Source: Spirochaetaceae bacterium
GTDB taxonomy: Bacteria > Spirochaetota > Spirochaetia > Treponematales > Breznakiellaceae
Length of the DNA stretch: 5,402 nt
Assembly: GCA_031257135.1 (NCBI GenBank)
Contig: JAIRPH010000126.1
Span: 1 to 5,402, forward strand
Direction: 5' to 3'
Shown here: piece after piece, positions 1 through 5,186 of the stretch
How the letters are laid out: each line of letters starts with the position of its first letter
Numbering within the stretch: the stretch's first letter is position 1
Notes under the pieces: model-generated
Database searches by the model: none
What the model was told of the DNA's origin: nothing
Seen by the model: only the letters and a program-made list of their open reading frames with translations
Translations under genes and position numbers: made by a program

Positions 1-129
1 TATAGTATTGCTATGGCATTGGGGGCATTTGAGTTCTATGGTGATTTGCATTATTCCATAATATCGCTTTTGTCCCCCTTTGTCATGCTCCGCCTATCAT
101 ACTTTGTAGATCACCTCCGAAGAATGTAA
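1..129 (+). CDS. Possible C-terminal fragment of an unrecognised hydrophobic protein (partial, cut by window edge)
   Basis: Frame 1 is open from the first base to a TAA at 127-129, giving 42 residues and a stop. The translation is rich in Leu, Ile, Phe, Tyr and Met (for example SIISLLSPFVMLRLSY) and ends in a basic tail, HLRRM. This would fit the end of a membrane or amphipathic protein. I do not recognise a family. An internal ATG at 13-15 has no Shine-Dalgarno sequence, so if the frame is real the start lies left of the window. A stop-free run of 42 codons can occur by chance, so the call is weak. The 80 bases after it (130-209) show no convincing terminator or promoter. Confidence 0.3.
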   Translation, partial: YSIAMALGAFEFYGDLHYSIISLLSPFVMLRLSYFVDHLRRM

Positions 130-209
130 TCCTTTCGCGGCGGACGTATATTGGAGATGACGCTATTCCTCAAGAAGCGCGGATAAGTTATAGCGATTAG
201 GGTTGATAA

Positions 210-434
210 ATGGGAACGTGGCGGTGTTCAAAATGCGGCTGGACAGGGTTTGGCGCATTAAAACCTTTAGCGGGAAGTTGTCCGAAAGGAGGCGGTCATC
301 GGTGGTCGCCTTTTGTTGAAACCCCCGGCGCGGTATGGCGGTGCAATAAATGCGGAAATACGGCTTTCGGTCAAAAGCCCGTGCAAATGCCTTGCGCCAA
401 AGACGGCAACCACCGCTGGGAACGAATTAAATAG
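210..434 (+). CDS. Small tandem zinc-ribbon protein (two C-x2-C...C-x5-H modules)
   Basis: A 74-residue protein built from two copies of one module. Module 1 (residues 4-35) begins WRCSKCG and has Cys6, Cys9, Cys24 and His30, followed by RW. Module 2 (residues 43-73) begins WRCNKCG and has Cys45, Cys48, Cys62 and His68, again followed by RW. Each module therefore offers three Cys and one His, a likely zinc site. Both share the order W-R-C-x-K-C-G, F-G, K-P, C-x5-H-R-W. Short single-module proteins of the type 'KCG...P...CPKGGxHxW' are familiar from bacterial genomes, but I know no assigned function. Such ribbons may bind nucleic acid or protein, which is inference. The ATG at 210 has only a weak ribosome site (AGGG at 199-202, 7 bases upstream). 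There is no signal peptide or membrane segment. It appears to be a single-gene unit. Confidence 0.72.
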   Translation: MGTWRCSKCGWTGFGALKPLAGSCPKGGGHRWSPFVETPGAVWRCNKCGNTAFGQKPVQMPCAKDGNHRWERIK

Positions 435-461
435 CAAGCCAGTTTCGGCTTCAAAGATATG

Positions 462-495
462 GCTGACGCAGAAGCCCCAAAGTAGCGGCGTCAGC
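462..495. repeat. 8-bp perfect inverted repeat downstream of the zinc-ribbon gene
   Basis: GCTGACGC (462-469) is matched by GCGTCAGC (488-495) across an 18-base loop. It lies 28 bases after the zinc-ribbon stop codon, where a transcript end would be expected. No run of T follows, so it is not a classical intrinsic terminator. It could stabilise the 3' end of the transcript or be chance. Confidence 0.35.
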
Positions 496-591
496 GGGGG
501 TATTAGGTTCAACGCGCTTTGCCGCCGCCTCCCGATGATTGCCGACGGGCTTTGAGAGAAACGCCCGCGGCGCGGTGACCAACCAGTTAAG

Positions 592-633
592 AGATACCGA
601 TCAAAGCTATGAAGACAAACTTGATCGGTATCT
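592..633. promoter_or_regulatory. 13-bp perfect inverted repeat, candidate operator of the antitoxin gene
   Basis: AGATACCGATCAA (592-604) is exactly complementary to TTGATCGGTATCT (621-633), with a 16-base spacer. The right arm contains the -35 hexamer of the antitoxin promoter. A second perfect palindrome, CAGTATACTG (641-650), contains the -10 hexamer. MazE-family antitoxins are known to repress their own promoters by binding palindromes that overlap them, so an operator is the favoured reading. A transcribed hairpin is less likely because most of the repeat lies upstream of the predicted transcription start and no T-tract follows it. Binding is inferred, not shown. Confidence 0.5.
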
Positions 634-649
634 ACATTTTCAGTATACT
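621..649 (+). promoter_or_regulatory. Sigma70-type promoter for the mazE-like gene
   Basis: TTGATC (621-626) and TATACT (644-649) are separated by 17 bases, the optimal spacing, and both are close to consensus. Transcription should begin near 656. That leaves a leader of only about 15 bases, carrying the ribosome site GGAAGG (661-666) five bases before the ATG at 672. Confidence 0.62.
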
Positions 650-671
650 GCGTTAAATAAGGAAGGCGTTA

Positions 672-914
672 ATGTTACGGACAAAAGCGACGGTTTCTAT
701 GTGGGGACGGATTCCGGCTGAAATGACTCGGCAGTTGGGAATCAGCGCAAACGACGAGGTGGTTTTGGAAGTTAAAGAACATATCTTGACCATTTCCAAG
801 CCCGAAACCCCGCGGGAAGGGACTATTGAGTATCTTTTCAAAGATTATTCCGGGGATTGTTTTACCGCGGAGCTTACGAACCCGATTGAACCTGTAGGGA
901 AAGAGCAGTGGTAA
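672..914 (+). CDS. mazE: MazE/PemI-family antitoxin (AbrB-like fold), probably orphaned
   Basis: An 80-residue protein with the layout of MazE. An N-terminal AbrB-type swapped-hairpin DNA-binding region (about residues 4-43) has RIPAEM (13-18), QLGI and DEVVLEV (28-34). An acidic C-terminal tail for binding the toxin ends in PVGKEQW, matching the usual KEVW end of MazE. The start is set by GGAAGG (661-666), five bases upstream of the ATG. The conserved block normally reads WGNSxxVRIP, but here it is WGRIP (residues 11-15). About five residues that include DNA-contacting positions in E. coli MazE are missing, in frame. DNA binding may be impaired, or the family variant is compact. The partner toxin gene directly downstream is truncated after about 11 codons. 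If functional, the protein would be an orphan antitoxin or a transcription factor. VapB-type antitoxins share the fold, but the C-terminal end favours MazE. Confidence 0.7.
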   Translation: MLRTKATVSMWGRIPAEMTRQLGISANDEVVLEVKEHILTISKPETPREGTIEYLFKDYSGDCFTAELTNPIEPVGKEQW

Positions 915-943
915 ACAATGTCCCCACAACTGGTAACGATTGA
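908..943 (+). pseudogene. Remnant of a mazF/pemK toxin gene (first ~11 codons only)
   Basis: A GTG at 908 overlaps the end of the antitoxin gene, the usual arrangement for mazEF. It opens a frame reading VVNNVPTTGND before TGA at 941-943. This resembles the MazF/PemK N-terminus, typically M-V-x(2-3)-Y-V-P-x-x-G-D followed by the first strand. After this stop, no frame up to 1046 continues with MazF-like sequence such as the W-x-D-F and RP-x-x-V-L motifs. The toxin body, an endoribonuclease in this family, is therefore gone, by deletion or replacement. The match is short and judged by eye. Confidence 0.42.
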
Positions 944-1220
944 CTATAACGCCCGGCAATGGAGTTATGTTGAAACCGTCGGGAAAGCATTGCTTGATGA
1001 ATTGTTGAAAAGGGTTGTCGTTATTTTTCAAAATAATCATACTTAACCCAAGGGGTAATTCCGTTGCGGCGTCTGGATCGGCGGAATTACCGGGGTTTCC
1101 GCCGGGCTGTTCCTGCCGCGGGCGCGGGGCGCAACCGGAAAGCCTCGGGTTCTTGTCTTTCTTGTTTTACAAGACCGCGGCGGCTTCCTCAATTGGCGGG
1201 GCTGTACCTTCAGGCTTGGG
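944..1220. other. Convergent intergenic gap with no supported gene
   Basis: This stretch separates the + strand toxin remnant from the end of the - strand operon. A 42-codon frame (918-1046) is open, in frame with the antitoxin after its stop. It has no ribosome site and no family I recognise. The part from about 1060 to 1150 is GC-rich and contains the inverted repeat at 1054-1091. A minor 5-bp hairpin lies at 1161-1173. I see no T-tract terminator for either strand, although two converging transcription units meet here. The first 17 codons past the stop of the 1221-2507 gene are open in that gene's frame (to TAA at 1167-1169). Confidence 0.5.
1054..1091. repeat. 10-bp perfect inverted repeat in the convergent gap
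   Basis: GGTAATTCCG (1054-1063) pairs exactly with CGGAATTACC (1082-1091), with an 18-base loop. It lies 130 bases beyond the last gene of the - strand operon and past the antitoxin locus on the + strand. It could form a transcript-end hairpin for either strand, but no T run follows on either side. It could also be a protein-binding site or a remnant of a small mobile element. Confidence 0.42.
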
Positions 1221-2507
1221 TCAGCCGTTTTTGGCGAGGCGGATGCCGAATTCACTGCTTCTGAGAGACGGGGTGCTACAGATGCGGGCGGCGGATCGCA
1301 GGTACTCGAAGGACTTATTCCAGCTTCCGCCGCGCAGAACCCGTTGAGTGCCGGAGATCGATCCTAAGGGAGCCGCTGAACTTGCGCCGCTGAACGCGCT
1401 GTACCAGTCCCAGCACCACTCGTAGATATTTCCGTGCATTTCGTACAAGCCCCAGGCGTTATGGGGGTAGCTTCCTACTTTTACCGTGCATAGTTTAGGG
1501 GTTCCGCTTTTATCGTTATAGTTCGCCTGAGCTGGGGAGATGACATCGCCGGTATGGTAAGGCGTTTTTGTACCGGCGCGGCAGGCGTATTCCCATTCCG
1601 CTTCTGTTGGGAGCCGGTAGCCTGTGGCTCCTTCGATTGGGGTTACGAGCCACTTATTTTTGTCGAAGTCGTTAGTGTTGTTGATGTCGTACCGGCTTTT
1701 GTTGATATCGTATGCCGGAGTCAGTCCTTCAAGAAGGCTTCGTTTATTGCAGTATTCTATAGCGTCGTACCAGCTTATTTTTTCTACCGGCAGGCGGGAG
1801 CCTTGAAAGTTGCTGGGATTAAGGCCCATTACGATCTCGTATTCCTCTTGAGTAACGGGGAATTTTCCTATGAAAAAGGCGTTGAGTTTTACGCTGTGTT
1901 GTTGCTCGTCTTCTCGGCGGTTGGCTTCGGAGGCTGGGCTTCCCATCATAAAGTCGCCGCCTTTGATGCGTATGAAGGCGTCTGAAGAGGTTTTAGGTTT
2001 TTCCTTTGCCGGGAGGGGCGCGAGGTCTTCGTTTAGGGACTGTTCGTAAGAGCCTACGTCTTGTTTTGCGGCTTCCTGAAACCATCGGAGGGCTTCGTTG
2101 TAATTTCCCTGACTTTCGTAGAGTCTTCCTAATTCGTATTGGGCCCGGGGATTTCCGGCGCGGGCGTTTCGTTCTAGTTCTGCGGCGATAATTTTTTCAC
2201 TGCGTTCGGTGGTATAAATTACCGAGCGGATGAGGTTTACGGTTTCTTCGGCGTAGGCTGAGGAGACGCCGAAATCGTCCTCCAGTTTTTTGACGAGCAT
2301 CTGCTTAGTAAGCTCAGGCTCGGCGGACTTGAGGAATTCCTGGTGGCATCCGGCTTCGAGTCCGATGGCAAAGAGCCGGATTTCCCGTTTATAGCCGTCT
2401 TTGGCGTACTGGCGCAAGGCTTCTTTGCATTGTTCCGGGCGGTCGAGTATTTCAATTCCGGTTTCTTTTATAAACCGCGTCAGCAGACTGTGAAACTCTG
2501 CGGTCAT
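1221..2507 (-). CDS. Sel1/TPR and FGE-sulfatase-like domain protein (non-catalytic FGE fold)
   Basis: A 428-residue protein in three parts. Residues 1 to about 95 form a helical N-terminal domain that resembles, from memory, the start of other treponemal proteins. Residues 105-150 are a Sel1/TPR-type repeat (AGNPRAQYELGRLYESQGNY). A Lys/Pro-rich linker precedes an FGE-sulfatase (SUMF1-type) domain at about 177-426. Its hallmarks are GGDFMMGS (183-190), GKFPVTQEEY (214-223), GYRLPTEAEWEYACRAG (296-312), WGLYEMHGNIYEWCWDWY (352-369), RGGSW (392-396) and FGIRLA (420-425). True formylglycine-generating enzymes have two catalytic Cys shortly after GGS. Here that segment reads WNKSFEYLRSAAR, with no Cys, so sulfatase maturation is not expected. 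No signal peptide is seen, so it is probably cytoplasmic. GAGGAG (2513-2518) lies five bases before the ATG. The gene starts 15 bases after the gamma-subunit stop and is probably co-transcribed. Its function is unknown; a regulatory, scaffolding or other modifying role is inference. Confidence 0.85.
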   Translation of the reverse strand: MTAEFHSLLTRFIKETGIEILDRPEQCKEALRQYAKDGYKREIRLFAIGLEAGCHQEFLKSAEPELTKQMLVKKLEDDFGVSSAYAEETVNLIRSVIYTTERSEKIIAAELERNARAGNPRAQYELGRLYESQGNYNEALRWFQEAAKQDVGSYEQSLNEDLAPLPAKEKPKTSSDAFIRIKGGDFMMGSPASEANRREDEQQHSVKLNAFFIGKFPVTQEEYEIVMGLNPSNFQGSRLPVEKISWYDAIEYCNKRSLLEGLTPAYDINKSRYDINNTNDFDKNKWLVTPIEGATGYRLPTEAEWEYACRAGTKTPYHTGDVISPAQANYNDKSGTPKLCTVKVGSYPHNAWGLYEMHGNIYEWCWDWYSAFSGASSAAPLGSISGTQRVLRGGSWNKSFEYLRSAARICSTPSLRSSEFGIRLAKNG

Positions 2508-2522
2508 GGTATCTCCTCTCGG

Positions 2523-3056
2523 TTACACTGATTCGTAACCTGCTGTGATGGCTTCCACGTTTTTCGGGATGAACCCGCGTTTGTCCGGCGGGAAGAATTT
2601 GTTGAGAATGCCGTCGATGTCGTCGAGTTTCAGCGCGCCGGTGAGTTTCGCCATGGCTCCGAGGGCTACCATGTTGGCGAAGCGCGCGTTGCCGATGCGT
2701 TCCGCCGCGGCTTGGGCTTCCACGGCAACGACCTGTATATCTTTCCGCTGGGGGCGTTCCTTGACCAGAGACGAGTTGATCAGCATAAGCCCGCCGGTTT
2801 TCAGCATACGTTCGCACAAGGGCAGAGAGTCGGGATTCATTACCAGAGCGGAGTCGGGAACCGTTACCAGAGGGCTGTCGATTTCCTCGTCTGACACCAC
2901 GACCGAAGCCCGGGCGATGCCTCCGCGTTTTTCCGCGCCGTAAAAGGGGAAGAAGGTTACGTTTTTTCCTTCCTCCATGGCGCAGTATACCCAAATCTGC
3001 CCTAACGAAATGATCCCCTGTCCGCCGAATCCGGCAAAAAAAGATTTTTCCGTCAT
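2523..3056 (-). CDS. korC: 2-oxoacid:ferredoxin oxidoreductase, gamma subunit
   Basis: A 177-residue protein of usual length for the separate gamma subunit of the pyruvate/ketoisovalerate/2-oxoglutarate:ferredoxin oxidoreductase superfamily. It opens with the signature GFGGQGI (residues 9-15). YGAEKRGG (39-46) is this family's equivalent of the common YGxExRGG block, and NMVALGA (128-134) is the conserved C-terminal motif. In the assembled enzyme this domain contacts the alpha subunit and takes part in coenzyme A binding. The ATG directly abuts the beta-subunit stop (TAAATG), with the ribosome site GAGGAGG inside the last beta codons, so translation is probably coupled. Subunit names vary between the kor and vor schemes; korC follows the common gamma naming, and the substrate is set by the whole complex. 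Confidence 0.9.
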   Translation of the reverse strand: MTEKSFFAGFGGQGIISLGQIWVYCAMEEGKNVTFFPFYGAEKRGGIARASVVVSDEEIDSPLVTVPDSALVMNPDSLPLCERMLKTGGLMLINSSLVKERPQRKDIQVVAVEAQAAAERIGNARFANMVALGAMAKLTGALKLDDIDGILNKFFPPDKRGFIPKNVEAITAGYESV

Positions 3057-3812
3057 TTACCGTTCCTCCTCTAAGGTATTCTTAATCTCTCCCAGGGGGA
3101 AAATCGGAATCATCTGTTTTTCAAGCCATTCGACCGCTTTGACCGGTTCCATGCCCCAGTTTGTGGGGCATGGCGAGAGGACTTCCACCATGGTGAAGCC
3201 GATCCCTCGGAGCTGGGCTTCCAGAGCTTTTCTGATATAGGCTTTTGTTTTTCGGACGTTTCCCGCGGTATTTACCGCGCCTCTGGCGATGTAGCGGCTT
3301 CCTTCGAGAACCGCAAGGAGTTCTCCGACTTTCAGGGGGTAGCCCATGCCTGCTTCGCCGGGGTCTCTGCCGTTGGGCGCGGTGGCGGCTTTTTGTCCTA
3401 CAAGGGTTGTGGGCGCCATTTGTCCGCCGGTCATGCCGTAGATGGCGTTATTGACGAAGACGGTGGTAAATTTTTCCCCGCGGTTTGCGGCGTGGAGCAT
3501 TTCCGCGGCTCCGATTGCCGCCATATCGCCGTCTCCCTGATAACAAATTACCAGATGATCCGGCAGGATTCGTTTTACGCCGGTTGCGGCCGCGGGCGTG
3601 CGTCCGTGCGGAGGCTGGAGCGAATCGAAATCGAAGTACAAGTCCGCCCAGATAGCGCATCCTACGGGATTGGTGATGACCGTTTTTTCCCGCAGTTCCA
3701 ATTCGTCGATAAGCTCGGCGATGATTCGGTGTATGACCCCGTGTCCGCAACCGCCGCAGTATTTTGTCTGAACCGGGTAGAGGCTTTGGGGATGTCCGCG
3801 CAGTTTTTTCAT
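3057..3812 (-). CDS. korB: 2-oxoacid:ferredoxin oxidoreductase, beta subunit (thiamine diphosphate-binding)
   Basis: A 251-residue protein that carries the catalytic cofactor site. CGGCGHG (19-25) and NPVGCAIWAD (48-57) are the N-terminal signatures, followed by PHGRTPAAATGVK (68-80). GDGD (93-96) with NNAIYGMTGGQMAPTT (121-136) is the thiamine diphosphate and magnesium motif (GDG...NN). SPCPTNWG (213-220) is the conserved C-terminal block. Cysteines in CGGC and at SPC fit binding of a [4Fe-4S] cluster close to the cofactor, as in related enzymes. Together with alpha it decarboxylates the 2-oxoacid, passing electrons to the ferredoxin-like subunit and the acyl group to coenzyme A. AGGAGG (3818-3823) lies five bases before the ATG. 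The gene follows the alpha stop after 15 bases. Other members of the superfamily use pyruvate or 2-oxoglutarate, so substrate is not decided by this subunit alone. Confidence 0.92.
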   Translation of the reverse strand: MKKLRGHPQSLYPVQTKYCGGCGHGVIHRIIAELIDELELREKTVITNPVGCAIWADLYFDFDSLQPPHGRTPAAATGVKRILPDHLVICYQGDGDMAAIGAAEMLHAANRGEKFTTVFVNNAIYGMTGGQMAPTTLVGQKAATAPNGRDPGEAGMGYPLKVGELLAVLEGSRYIARGAVNTAGNVRKTKAYIRKALEAQLRGIGFTMVEVLSPCPTNWGMEPVKAVEWLEKQMIPIFPLGEIKNTLEEER

Positions 3813-3827
3813 AGGTTCCTCCTTCTT

Positions 3828-4895
3828 TCAGCGGTTGCCGGCGAGGATGCGCCGGATTTCTTTGTAGACTTCTTCTTCTGTGGGAATGACCCCGCCTGAG
3901 TGTCCCAGCAGATGAACCGGCGATTTGCCTAAGACCGTCAGCTTTACGTCTTCCACCAACTGACCAAGGCTCATCTCCACGGCGAGGATGGGCTTTCCGG
4001 TTTCCCCGATCTCTTTAAGGACTGCCGAGGGGAAGGGCCAGAGCGTAATCGGTCTGAATACCCGCACAGGAAAACCCGATTGTTCAGCCAGTTTTCTCGC
4101 GCCCGCCGCGACCCGGGCTGAGGTTCCATAGGCGACTATGGTTAAATCCGCATCCGCAGGTCCGATACATTCAAAGCGGGGTTCCTGCTGTTGTATGATT
4201 TGGTACCGGCCGAAGCGCGCGCGGGTTTTGGCTTCCAGCTCTTCAGGAACCAGATTAAGCGAGGTGATGTGCCGGCTTTCCCGGTCAGCCATGCGCCCGA
4301 CCGTCCAGTTCCGTTTCGGGAGGTCTTCGAGCTTCCGTTCCGGCGGGAGGACTACGGCTTCCATCATCTGCCCGATCATGCCGTCCCCGAGGATAATCGC
4401 CGGCATACGGTACTGATCGGCAAGATCAAAAGCGAGATAAGTCAAGTCAGCACATTCCTGCACGCTTTTCGGCGCAAGAACAAAACAGCGGTAGTCCCCG
4501 TGACCGCCGCCCCGGGTTGCCTGAAAATAATCGCTCTGGCTCGGCGCGATTGATCCGAGTCCGGGACCCCCTCGAACCATGTTCGCCAGCACCAGCGGAA
4601 TGTCCGCGCCCGCGGCGTAGGAAAGCCCTTCCTGTTTCAGGCTGATTCCGGGACTGGAGGAACTGGTCATCGCTCTGGCTCCAGCGGCAGAGGCTCCGTA
4701 GATCATGTTGATCGCGGCTATTTCGCTTTCCGCCTGAATAAATACCCGCCCCTTTTCAAGAAGATGTTCAGCCATGTACGCAATTATTTCGTTTTGAGGC
4801 GTAATCGGATACCCGAAGTACGCGGTACACCCCGCCCGAATTGCGGCTTCCGCAATGGCTTCGTTTCCTTTCATAAGCAATCGTTCTTTCTTCAT
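3828..4895 (-). CDS. vorB: 3-methyl-2-oxobutanoate (2-ketoisovalerate):ferredoxin oxidoreductase, alpha subunit VorB
   Basis: A 355-residue alpha subunit, full length for VorB. The start LLMKGNEAIAEAAIRAG (6-22) and GYPITPQNE (28-36) are characteristic. They are followed by QAESEIAAINMIYGA (54-68), TSSSSPGISLKQEG (77-90), RGGPGLGSIAPSQSDYFQ (108-125) and GGGHGDYR (129-136). The C-terminal transketolase-like domain (about 248-345) includes VAYGTSAR and EMSLGQLVEDV. The sequence is closer by eye to the VorB branch than to pyruvate or KorA alphas, so a branched-chain 2-oxoacid is favoured; 2-oxoglutarate remains possible. The ATG overlaps the ferredoxin-subunit stop as ATGA (4892-4895). The nearest purine-rich site (GGAGGA) is about 12 bases upstream, long for normal initiation, so translational coupling is likely. 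The alternative Met8 start has no better ribosome site and would remove the conserved KKERLL lead-in. Confidence 0.9.
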   Translation of the reverse strand: MKKERLLMKGNEAIAEAAIRAGCTAYFGYPITPQNEIIAYMAEHLLEKGRVFIQAESEIAAINMIYGASAAGARAMTSSSSPGISLKQEGLSYAAGADIPLVLANMVRGGPGLGSIAPSQSDYFQATRGGGHGDYRCFVLAPKSVQECADLTYLAFDLADQYRMPAIILGDGMIGQMMEAVVLPPERKLEDLPKRNWTVGRMADRESRHITSLNLVPEELEAKTRARFGRYQIIQQQEPRFECIGPADADLTIVAYGTSARVAAGARKLAEQSGFPVRVFRPITLWPFPSAVLKEIGETGKPILAVEMSLGQLVEDVKLTVLGKSPVHLLGHSGGVIPTEEEVYKEIRRILAGNR

Positions 4896-5125
4896 ACCGC
4901 TTCAGCTTCCTCCAATTCATATACCTCGATGCACGCGTCAGGACATACTTCAAAACAGTTCCCGCAGGCGGTACACTTTTCCTTATGAACCGCAGTTGCC
5001 GGACGGCTTCCGCTCGTATTCGGCTGAAGGTCTTCCGCTAAGACCTTCGCAGAACACGCCCGAATACACAGATAACAGCCTTTGCATAACTCCCGGTCAA
5101 TAACCGCCTTTCCTCTTTTCGCCAT
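4892..5125 (-). CDS. korD: 2-oxoacid:ferredoxin oxidoreductase, delta subunit (2[4Fe-4S] ferredoxin)
   Basis: A 77-residue protein with two [4Fe-4S] motifs. Cys14, 17, 20 and 24 read CKGCYLCIRAC, and Cys51, 54, 57 and 61 read CTACGNCFEVC followed by Pro. The first motif ends CS rather than the common CP. The 26-residue spacer between motifs is longer than in small clostridial ferredoxins. Its job is to carry electrons from the catalytic centre to external ferredoxin. The spacing before the ATG is good: AGGAG (5131-5135) lies five bases upstream. It is the first gene of the five-gene - strand operon, in the common ferredoxin-alpha-beta-gamma order. In some schemes the ferredoxin subunit is called VorC or VorD. 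Confidence 0.92.
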   Translation of the reverse strand: MAKRGKAVIDRELCKGCYLCIRACSAKVLAEDLQPNTSGSRPATAVHKEKCTACGNCFEVCPDACIEVYELEEAEAV

Positions 5126-5157
5126 GAATTCTCCTTACCGTAGTATATATACCAAAA

Positions 5158-5186
5158 AGTATAAGCAAATTCAAAATTATCGTAAA
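5158..5186 (-). promoter_or_regulatory. Likely promoter of the oxidoreductase operon
   Basis: On the - strand, TTTACG (5186-5181) and TATACT (5163-5158) are 17 bases apart. Transcription would start near 5151, giving a leader of about 25 bases that carries AGGAG (5131-5135). A second overlapping pair, TTGAAT (5174-5169) and TATATA (5151-5146), also has 17-base spacing but would start almost on the ribosome site, so it is less likely. A perfect palindrome GTATATATAC (5143-5152) lies at the predicted start point and could be an operator. The -35 box overlaps the last codons of the upstream partial gene, so read-through from that gene is also possible. Confidence 0.5.

Noticed and set aside
109..118. 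GATCACCTCC, identical to the 3' end of 16S rRNA, which on the - strand reads as a very strong Shine-Dalgarno sequence
   Set aside because: Neighbouring bases do not match 16S rRNA. On the - strand the ATGs that follow open frames of only about 5 and 11 codons, so no gene is served.
436..451. AAGCC/GGCTT 5-bp hairpin just after the zinc-ribbon stop
   Set aside because: Too short and without a following T run to call a terminator.
539..721. + strand frame of 60 codons beginning with TTG
   Set aside because: It has no ribosome site, runs through the inverted repeat and promoter, and overlaps the antitoxin gene in another frame.
918..1046. 42-codon + strand frame directly after the antitoxin stop
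   Set aside because: No ribosome site and no recognisable family. It may be debris from the event that removed the toxin gene, but it cannot be supported as a gene.
1161..1173. CTTGT/ACAAG hairpin after the operon end
   Set aside because: A 5-bp A/T-leaning stem with a 3-base loop and no proper tail on the - strand is weak evidence for a terminator.
1554..1985. 143-codon + strand frame
   Set aside because: It is antisense to the clearly real FGE-domain coding region, and its translation has no family features.
2452..2994. 180-codon - strand frame
   Set aside because: It overlaps the gamma subunit in another frame and is rich in Arg, Gly and Ser, typical of an out-of-frame shadow.
3393..3899. 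168-codon + strand frame
   Set aside because: It is antisense to the beta-subunit gene with its thiamine diphosphate motif, so it is a shadow of that codon pattern.
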